NCBI GenBank assembly: GCA_036735545.1
Contig: DAINOD010000001.1
Location: 1-64,000 of the forward strand
Direction of reading: 5' to 3'
DNA length: 64,000 nt
Source: Rubrimonas sp036735545
GTDB taxonomy: Bacteria; Pseudomonadota; Alphaproteobacteria; Rhodobacterales; Rhodobacteraceae
Shown: in pieces, positions 7,696 through 14,648 of the stretch
Numbering within the stretch: position 1 is the first letter of the stretch
Layout of the letters: every line of letters starts with the position of its first letter
Translations under genes and position numbers: made by a program
Notes under the pieces: model-generated
Told to the model about the DNA's origin: nothing
What the model saw: only the letters and a program-made list of their open reading frames with translations
Databases searched by the model: none

Positions 7696-9237
7696 ATGTC
7701 CCTCCACCATGCGACACCCGGCGACGCGCCCCTCACCGAGAGCCTGTGCGATCTCGGTCCGCCCCCGCCCTGGGCGCCGCGTCTGAACCTCGCCGCCCAT
7801 GCGCTGTTCGCGGACCAGCCGGGCGACAAGGTCGCGCTGACCGTGGTCGGACCCGACGCCGAGGCCCGCGAGAGCTGGACCTACGACGCCCTGCGCGACG
7901 CCGTGCGCCAGGCCGCGGGCGCGCTGCTGGCGGCGGGGCTCGAGCCGGGCGAGCGGGTGATGCTGCGGCTGGGCAACTCCTCGGACTTCCCCATCCTGTT
8001 CCTCGGCGCCGTCGCCGCGGGCGGCGTGGCCGTGCCCACCTCCTCCCAGCTCACCCCCGGCGAGGCCGCCTATGTCGCGCGCGACGTCGGCGCGCGCTTT
8101 CTCGTCCTCGGCGAGGGGCTGTCGGTCGAGCCGACGCAGGCGCACATCCTCGATCCGGCCATTTGGCGCGAGGGGCCGCTTGCGGAGCCGGCGGAGACCG
8201 ACGCGGAGACGGCGGCCTTCGTGGTCTACACCTCGGGCTCCTCGGGCCGGCCAAAGGGCGTGGCCCACGCGCACCGCGCCGCGTGGGCGCGGCGTATGAT
8301 GTGGCGCGGCTGGTACGGGCTCGGCCCCGCGGACCGGATGCTGCACGCGGGCGCCTTCAACTGGACCTACACGCTCGGGGCCGGACTGCTCGACCCGTGG
8401 GGCGCCGGCGCCGCGACGCTGGTCTACGACGGCCCGCGCGATCCGGGCGTGTGGGCGCGCATCGCCGCCACCCATGCCCCTAGTCTTTTCGCCGCCACAC
8501 CGGGTGTTTACCGCCAACTTCTGAAGTATGGCGAGAAGGTCGGCGCGGGCTTCGCCGCCCTGCGCCACGGCCTCAGCGCCGGCGAGAAGCTGCCCGAGGC
8601 CCTGCGCGACGCCTGGACGACCGAGACCGGCAAACCCCTGCACGAGGCGCTGGGGATGAGCGAGGTCTCCACCTACCTGTCCTCCTCGCCGGAGGCCGCG
8701 CCCCGGCCAGGGACCGTCGGCCGCCCCCAGCCCGGCCGGCGGGTGGCGGTGCTGGCGCGCGGCGCCGACCGGCCGGCGCCCGTCGGCGAGACCGGGGAGC
8801 TTGCCGTCTGCCGCCGCGATCCCGGACTGATGCTGGGCTACTGGAACGATCCGGGCGCGACCGCGGCGGCGACGCGGGGCGCTTGGTTTCTGACCGGCGA
8901 CCTCGCGGCGATGGACGCCGACGGCTACGTCGCCTACCGCGGCCGGGCGGACGACCTGATGAACGCCGGCGGCTACCGCGTCGCGCCGCAGGAGGTGGAG
9001 GACGCGCTGCTCGCCCACCCCGCCGTCGCCGAGGCCGCCGCGGCGGCGGTGGAGGTGCGCGAGGGCGTCTCGATCATCGCCGCGTGGGTCGTGGCGGACG
9101 GCGTGGACGCCGCGGCGCTGGAGGCATGGTGCGCCGGACGGTTGGCCGCATACAAGCGCCCGAAGCGGATCACGCTGGCGGCAGCGCTGCCCCGGACAGC
9201 CACGGGCAAGGTGATCCGCCGCGCGCTGACCGCCTGA
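7696..9237 (+). CDS. AMP-dependent acyl-CoA synthetase/ligase
   Basis: This 513-residue ANL-superfamily enzyme would activate a carboxylic acid to its CoA thioester through an acyl-adenylate. The phosphate-binding loop YTSGSSGRPKG lies at about residues 178-188. ALGMSEVSTY matches the acid-recognition/adenine motif, and TGDLAAMDADGYVAYRGRADD forms the hinge region near residue 400-420. The C-terminal TATGKVIRR carries the adenylation lysine. It resembles benzoate-CoA ligase-type or short/medium-chain acid ligases, but the substrate cannot be read from sequence. The neighbouring divergent XRE-cupin gene probably regulates it. Confidence 0.9.
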   Translation: MSLHHATPGDAPLTESLCDLGPPPPWAPRLNLAAHALFADQPGDKVALTVVGPDAEARESWTYDALRDAVRQAAGALLAAGLEPGERVMLRLGNSSDFPILFLGAVAAGGVAVPTSSQLTPGEAAYVARDVGARFLVLGEGLSVEPTQAHILDPAIWREGPLAEPAETDAETAAFVVYTSGSSGRPKGVAHAHRAAWARRMMWRGWYGLGPADRMLHAGAFNWTYTLGAGLLDPWGAGAATLVYDGPRDPGVWARIAATHAPSLFAATPGVYRQLLKYGEKVGAGFAALRHGLSAGEKLPEALRDAWTTETGKPLHEALGMSEVSTYLSSSPEAAPRPGTVGRPQPGRRVAVLARGADRPAPVGETGELAVCRRDPGLMLGYWNDPGATAAATRGAWFLTGDLAAMDADGYVAYRGRADDLMNAGGYRVAPQEVEDALLAHPAVAEAAAAAVEVREGVSIIAAWVVADGVDAAALEAWCAGRLAAYKRPKRITLAAALPRTATGKVIRRALTA

Positions 9238-9324
9238 ACGTCACGCAGGCGTCAGGCGTCGGCCGCTTTCGCACGCGGCGCAGGCGCGCTATGTTGAGCG
9301 GGTCTGTAATGCGGGAGCGGCCCG

Positions 9325-9822
9325 ATGGAAATGCAGAACATCCTGAACAGCCTGCGCGACCTGTGCGACATGCCGGTCGCCTGGGCGATCTTCGGCGCGG
9401 TCGCTCTGCGCGCCGGATGGTCGGCGGTCGCCTATTTCCGCTGCCCGCTGATACGGACGCCGCGGGAGATGGACCCCGAGACGGCGCGGGCGACCGTCAA
9501 CGCGCGGTTCCGCCATTCGCCGCGCTTCCTCTTCGCCATGCTGGTCGGCATCGCGCTCTCGGTGGGCGGGCTCTATGCGCTGACCATGCCAGCGGCCGGG
9601 CCGGTGGCGCTGGCTGCGATCGTGTTCGGCGCCTTCATCCTGATCGTCGAACCCTCGCGCCTCACGGTCGAGGACAACGAGTTGCGCGTGAACGTCGCGC
9701 GCGCCCAGGGCCCCGAGGCGATGAGTTTCGCGCAGGAGCGGCTGCGGGCCGCCCATGTCGAGAGGATCGCGATCGAGATCGGCCTCGCCGCCCTGCTGCT
9801 GTTCGCGCTGGTGACGCTCTAG
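9325..9822 (+). CDS. Hypothetical multi-pass inner-membrane protein
   Basis: I do not recognise this 165-residue protein. It has three to four predicted membrane segments, at about residues 15-36, 70-88, 92-112 and 147-164. A conserved-looking loop (RCPLIRTPREMDPETARATVNARFRHSPRF) lies between the first and second. The ATG has a GGGAG ribosome site upstream. Its stop overlaps the convergent helicase stop by four bases. No domain gives a function. Confidence 0.7.
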   Translation: MEMQNILNSLRDLCDMPVAWAIFGAVALRAGWSAVAYFRCPLIRTPREMDPETARATVNARFRHSPRFLFAMLVGIALSVGGLYALTMPAAGPVALAAIVFGAFILIVEPSRLTVEDNELRVNVARAQGPEAMSFAQERLRAAHVERIAIEIGLAALLLFALVTL

Positions 9823-12251
9823 GCCAGGGACAGCTCGGCGATCAGCGCCTCGGCCTCCTCGGCCAGCAGGCGCTCGTCGGCGGCGCCCGGCACGCGCTCG
9901 CGCCCCATCTCCATCAGCAGAGGGGCGGCGAGCGGCGTCATGCGCGGGCTGCGGACATGGCGGATGCGCCCGCCGATGCGCGCCAGCATCGCCTCGATCC
10001 GCTCGAAGTCGACCAGCCCGCCCTGCGCCTCGCGCCGCGTGATTTCCAGCATCAGGTGGCCGGGGTCATATTTGCGCAGCGTGTCGTAGAGGATGTCCGA
10101 CGAGAACGTCGCCTGCCGCCCCGACTTCACCGCGCCGGGCAGCCGCCGCTCGATCAGCCCCGCCACCACCGCGCCCTGCCGGAAGGCGCGCTTCATCACC
10201 GAGCTTTCGGCCAGCCACTGCTCCAGCCCGTCGCGCAGGCCCTCGGGCTCGAACAGCGGCGCGGGGTCGTCCACGGGGTCGAGGCTCCAGATCAGCACGG
10301 CGTAGTCGTTGGCCAGAAAGCCCAGCGGCGCCTGCCCCAGCGCCTCCATGCGCTTGGTCGCCAGCAGTCCCAGGGTCTGGTGCGCGTTGCGCCCCGCAAA
10401 GCCCCAGGCGGCTAGGAACCAGCGGTCGCCGCGGGGAAAGGTCTCGACCAGCAGGTCGTCGGCGCGCGGCATCTGGCTGCGCCGGGCCTGCAGCCCGAGC
10501 CAGTCGGCGACCGAGCCGGGCAGCGCGCTCCATGAGGCGGGGTCGTTGAGCATCGCCATCACCCGGTCGGCGAGCAGGGTCGAGATCGGCAGCCGGCCGC
10601 CGGCGAAAACCGGGATCTTCGGGTCGCGCCCCGGCGCTCTGGTGACCTGAAGGCTCATCTCCCGCAGCCCCTCGAAGCGCACCACCTCGCCGCCGATGAG
10701 AAAGGTGTCGCCGGGGCGCAGGGTGGCCGCGAAGGCCTCCTCCACCTCGCCCAGCAGCCGCCCCCCGCCGCGCAGCGAGCCGGCGTGAACCTTCAGCGTC
10801 TCGGCCTCGACGATGGTGCCCACGTTCATCCTGATGCGCCGCGCCGTGCGCGGGTCGCGCAGGCGCCAGCGCCCGTCCGGCCCCTGCATCAGGCGCTTCC
10901 ACTGGTCGTAGGCGCGCAGTGCGTAGCCGCCCGTGGCGCAGAAATCGAGGCAGCGGTCGAACTCCTCGCGGGCGAGGGCGCGATACGGACCGGCCGCGCG
11001 AACCTCGGCGAACAGCGCGCCGGCCTCGAAGGGCCCGGCGCAGGCGGTCAGCAGGATGTGCTGGCACAGCACGTCGAGCCGGCCGGGCGGCGGCGGCTCG
11101 CCGTCGAGCGCGCCCTCGGCGACCGCCTCTAGCGCGGCGCGGCACTCAAGCACCTCCAGCCGCGTCGCCGGCACGAGACGGGCGCGGGAGGGCGCGTCGA
11201 AGCGGTGGTTGGCGCGGCCGATGCGCTGGACCAGCCGCTTGACCCCCTTCGGCGCGCCGACCTGGATCACGAGGTCAACGTCGCCCCAGTCGATGCCCAG
11301 ATCGAGCGAGGAGGTGCAGACCACCGCCCGAAGCTCTCCCGCCGCCATCGCCGCCTCGACCCGCATCCGCGCCTCGCGCCCGAGGCTGCCGTGGTGCAGG
11401 CCGATCGGCAGGCGGTCCTCGTTCACGTCCCACAGGGCGCGGAAAAAGAGTTCGGCCAGCGCGCGGGTGTTGATGAAGACCAGCGTCGTCCGCGCCGCCC
11501 GGATCGCCGCATAGACCGCCCGCGCCGCATAGCGCCCGCCCCCCGCAGCCCAGGGCGGGTCGCCCGCGTCGAGGATCGCCACGTCCGGCTGCGGCCCCGG
11601 CGGCGCCAGAACCAGCCGGCAGGCCCCCGGCGCGGGCGCCAGCCAGTCGGCCAGCCCCCCGGGGTCCTCGGTGGTGGCCGACAGCCCGACCCGCCGGTGT
11701 CCGGGCGCGAGCGACTGCAGGCGCGCGAGGCACAGCGCGAGCTGGTCGCCCCGCTTGCCGCCCGCCAGCGCGTGGGCCTCGTCGACGATCACCGCCGACA
11801 ACCCGGCGAAGAAGCGCCCCGCATCCTCCTGCGCCGTCAGCAGCGCCAGCGATTCCGGCGTCGTGAGCAGCAGGTGCGGCGGGTCGCGGCGCTGGCGCGC
11901 CTTCTGGCCCGAGCCGGTGTCGCCGGTGCGGTCCTCCACCCGGATCGGCAGGGCCATCTCGGCGAGCGGGGTCTGCAGGTTGCGCCGTATGTCGGCCGCC
12001 AGCGCCTTCAGCGGCGAGACGTAAAGCGTGTGCAGCCCCGGCCGCGGCGCGCGCTCCAGATCGACCAGCGAGGGCAGGAAGCCCGCCAGCGTCTTGCCCC
12101 CGCCCGTCGGGGCGACCAGCAGGTCGCAGGCGCCCGGCCGCGCGCCGGCCAGCAGGTCGAGCTGATGCGGGTGCGCGCGCCAGCCGCGGCCGGCGAACCA
12201 GTCGCGAAAGCGCAGCGGAAGCAGGGCGTCGGCGTCCATGGCGGCGAACAT
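9819..12251 (-). CDS. Ligase-associated DNA damage response DEXH-box helicase (Lhr-like)
   Basis: The 810-residue protein is an SF2 helicase of the Lhr-core type. Walker A (APTGGGKT) lies near residue 47-54, the Walker B box DEAH near 157, and the SAT motif in GLSATTEDP. A motif VI region (QRIGRANHR) and a long C-terminal Lhr core follow. In many bacteria this family sits with an ATP-dependent DNA ligase, an Mbl-fold exonuclease and a metallophosphoesterase as a DNA repair module. None of those partners is in this window: upstream is a porin and downstream is a convergent membrane protein. Family call is firm; role in repair is inferred from the family. Confidence 0.9.
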   Translation of the reverse strand: MFAAMDADALLPLRFRDWFAGRGWRAHPHQLDLLAGARPGACDLLVAPTGGGKTLAGFLPSLVDLERAPRPGLHTLYVSPLKALAADIRRNLQTPLAEMALPIRVEDRTGDTGSGQKARQRRDPPHLLLTTPESLALLTAQEDAGRFFAGLSAVIVDEAHALAGGKRGDQLALCLARLQSLAPGHRRVGLSATTEDPGGLADWLAPAPGACRLVLAPPGPQPDVAILDAGDPPWAAGGGRYAARAVYAAIRAARTTLVFINTRALAELFFRALWDVNEDRLPIGLHHGSLGREARMRVEAAMAAGELRAVVCTSSLDLGIDWGDVDLVIQVGAPKGVKRLVQRIGRANHRFDAPSRARLVPATRLEVLECRAALEAVAEGALDGEPPPPGRLDVLCQHILLTACAGPFEAGALFAEVRAAGPYRALAREEFDRCLDFCATGGYALRAYDQWKRLMQGPDGRWRLRDPRTARRIRMNVGTIVEAETLKVHAGSLRGGGRLLGEVEEAFAATLRPGDTFLIGGEVVRFEGLREMSLQVTRAPGRDPKIPVFAGGRLPISTLLADRVMAMLNDPASWSALPGSVADWLGLQARRSQMPRADDLLVETFPRGDRWFLAAWGFAGRNAHQTLGLLATKRMEALGQAPLGFLANDYAVLIWSLDPVDDPAPLFEPEGLRDGLEQWLAESSVMKRAFRQGAVVAGLIERRLPGAVKSGRQATFSSDILYDTLRKYDPGHLMLEITRREAQGGLVDFERIEAMLARIGGRIRHVRSPRMTPLAAPLLMEMGRERVPGAADERLLAEEAEALIAELSLA

Positions 12252-12284
12252 AGCGGCGGCGCCGCGCGATGCACGGCCGCAGCG

Positions 12285-13400
12285 TCAGAACGAGAAGCGC
12301 AGCCCCGTCATGAAGGACAGCCCGTCGTCGTAGGAGGCGGCCGGGCCGTCGAACCGGTGCAGGCGGCCCACCGCGTAGAGGTCGAGGTTCGCCGCCGCGA
12401 CCCTCTGGACCAGCGCCAGCCCGTAGGACGCGCTGTCGCCGCCGCGCACGCCGATGTCGGCGCCCAGATAGCCGTCCACCGACAGCGCCGTCGCGCCGAA
12501 CGGGAGGAGATCCCGCTGCAGCCCGAGCTTGCCGTAGACATATTCTCCCCGCCCGCTCACGTCGCTTCCCGCCGCCAGCGTCAGGCTCAGCCCGGTCGGC
12601 GCGTGCAGCGCCGAGGCGGAGGCGGCGAGCGTCTCGTCCGCGCCGCGCCAGTTGTAGCCGGCGCCGGCGGAGATGCGGACGTCCTGCGCCGCGCCCGACC
12701 AGCGCAGCGCGAGGTCGAAGAAGTCGCGGTCGTCGGCCGTCAGCGCCTCCTGCCCCGCGGCGCCCGACAGGCTGAAGCCCCGCCACGACGGCGTGTCGTA
12801 GCGGGCGCGCAACCGCCGCGCGCCGTCGAAGTTGTTGAAGACCCGCCCGATGGTCACCCGCGACAGCGCGCCGCCGTCGAGGCGGAAGAACTGGCCGCCG
12901 GCAAGCTCGGTGATCGAGGAATAGGCGACCAGCGTCGTGCCCGACAGGTCGATCTCGGCGATCCCGTCGCTGGCCATCGAGCCCTGCCCCAGCCACAGCG
13001 TGCCGAACCCGGGATTGGCGAGGATCGTCTCGGCCTTGCGCAGGTTGGTCCAGTCGAGGTCCCAGGCGCCGACGAAGGTGTCGGTCTGGCTCACCCGGTT
13101 CGACGGGTTGGGCTTGTACTCGGCCTCGATGTTGGTGCGGAAGACCCAGCCGTCGCCGATCGGCGCCTCGGTGCGCAGGCCGAGGCGACTGCCGGAATTG
13201 TTGTTGTCCACCAGCGCATAGCTGTTGGTCTCGCCGCCGTCGTCGTGGACCAGCAGCGCCTGGCTGAGCTGGCCGTAGAAGCGGATCGTGGTCTCGCGCC
13301 CCAGCGTCGTCTCCAGCGGCGGCAGGCCCTGCGCGACGGCGGCGGGGGCGAAGGCGGCGGGGGCGGCGGCGAGGGCCGCGGCGCGCAGGACTGTCTTCAT
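12285..13400 (-). CDS. Outer-membrane porin
   Basis: The 371-residue protein has a signal peptide (MKTVLRAAALAAAPAAFAPAAVAQG) and then alternating short beta-strand stretches typical of a 16-strand general porin. FYGQLSQALLVHDD is the first strand and GLRFSF the last, ending in the Phe needed for outer-membrane assembly. NNNSGSRLGLRTEAPIGDGW matches alphaproteobacterial porins. The ATG at 13400 has GGAGAAGG upstream. It should form a trimeric diffusion channel. The 271 bases upstream to the HNH gene hold two copies of AACACAACG 110 bases apart and no gene. Confidence 0.9.
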   Translation of the reverse strand: MKTVLRAAALAAAPAAFAPAAVAQGLPPLETTLGRETTIRFYGQLSQALLVHDDGGETNSYALVDNNNSGSRLGLRTEAPIGDGWVFRTNIEAEYKPNPSNRVSQTDTFVGAWDLDWTNLRKAETILANPGFGTLWLGQGSMASDGIAEIDLSGTTLVAYSSITELAGGQFFRLDGGALSRVTIGRVFNNFDGARRLRARYDTPSWRGFSLSGAAGQEALTADDRDFFDLALRWSGAAQDVRISAGAGYNWRGADETLAASASALHAPTGLSLTLAAGSDVSGRGEYVYGKLGLQRDLLPFGATALSVDGYLGADIGVRGGDSASYGLALVQRVAAANLDLYAVGRLHRFDGPAASYDDGLSFMTGLRFSF

Positions 13401-13671
13401 CGCCTTCTCCCCATGCCCGGGCGACGCAATTGCGGTCGCGCCTGCGGACACGCGGAGGATGTAGACCCGACATGGGTAACACAACGTTGATATCGCGCCC
13501 CGGGCGAGGCTGACGGGGGACAGCCTCGCCCGGGGGCCACGCAACACGATCCTTCGAATTCGAGCCGCACGTGCTATACGCAACCGGAACACAACGCGAA
13601 CATACCGAGTCGGACCGGTCCTGTCCATGCCGCTTTCAGTCCTGACCCGTCACCCAGTCGCCCGGCCCGGC

Positions 13672-14604
13672 TCAGCCCTTGAACACGGCGCGTCTGTGGT
13701 AGTCGAGGAAGCGCGGGTGCGGCCGCAGTGCCGACGCCGCCGGCAGGATAAGCTTGCCGCCCGGGTTCAGCAGTGCCGCTGCGGCGGGCGGCAGGCGGTC
13801 GCGGGAAACGAGAATGGCGTGATCTTCATCCACCGAGATGAGACCACGGTCGAACATCCAGTGCGCCGTCCCGCTGAGTGCCAGCCCGTTGCGGACAGTA
13901 TCGGGCCCGTCCGCGGCCACGGGACGGATGTGGGCCGCCTGCACCTCTGGCCGACCGCCACCGTTGAGGATGCGCAGGCCCGTCATCGCGCAGGTGTGGT
14001 CGTAGGCACGCTTGACGTGTCGGGCGAAGGCCGCCTCGCGGAACGGTCGCGAGACGATCTGCTCCACAATGCGGCGGGGAGCGTGCGCAAAGCGCGCGGC
14101 GGGTTCGGCGAAGCCTTCAGCCGGCGTAGGGACCTGCGCCTCCGCCCAGTCCTCTGCGCCGAGATCGGCCCGGACGCCGGCGAAGCCAAGCGCGCAGATC
14201 CCCTCGAACTCCGTCTCCGGCAGGAGCCGCACGCTGCGCCCGAATGCCCCCTTGTTGGTGGAGCCGTCAGCTTTGCGCAGCCCTCCTTCGAGATATGGCC
14301 CGCCGCCTGCGAACCGCGGCGGCGATGGGAAGGGCAAATATGTTCCGGGACATATCATGGCATAGAAGTGGTCTTCGCGCGACGGATCGCGTTCGATGCG
14401 CGCCACTTGCGCGACGGCGAAATAGGCCTGTCTCCCGCCGGTCTGTTCGCTGCCGGCCCGAACGCGGCGCGGCTCGTAGTAGACGACCCAGTCGCCCACA
14501 GTCTGGTGGACAGCGTTGAGGTAGGTGCGCGGGAAGTGATACCGCTCCTCGGGGTGATCGTCGTAGACAGACCCGTCCGCGTGGGTGAATACCGCGTTCG
14601 CCAT
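13672..14604 (-). CDS. HNH endonuclease domain protein
   Basis: The 310-residue protein carries a C-terminal HNH nuclease domain of the HNH_2 type at about residues 205-270. CAMTGLRILNG precedes AAHIRPVAADGPD, whose His begins the metal site, and GLALSGTAHWMFDRGLISV completes it. The N-terminal half (VGDWVVYYEPRR and QAYFAVAQVARIERDP) resembles the DUF found in similar solitary HNH proteins that may recognise modified DNA. No methyltransferase is adjacent, so it is not an ordinary restriction-modification pair. It is divergent from dnaE2, with 44 bases between start codons. The DNA target is unknown. Confidence 0.82.
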   Translation of the reverse strand: MANAVFTHADGSVYDDHPEERYHFPRTYLNAVHQTVGDWVVYYEPRRVRAGSEQTGGRQAYFAVAQVARIERDPSREDHFYAMICPGTYLPFPSPPRFAGGGPYLEGGLRKADGSTNKGAFGRSVRLLPETEFEGICALGFAGVRADLGAEDWAEAQVPTPAEGFAEPAARFAHAPRRIVEQIVSRPFREAAFARHVKRAYDHTCAMTGLRILNGGGRPEVQAAHIRPVAADGPDTVRNGLALSGTAHWMFDRGLISVDEDHAILVSRDRLPPAAAALLNPGGKLILPAASALRPHPRFLDYHRRAVFKG

Positions 14605-14648
14605 GGCGCGAGGCTAGCAGCGGCGCCCGCAACGGCGAAGACCCTATA

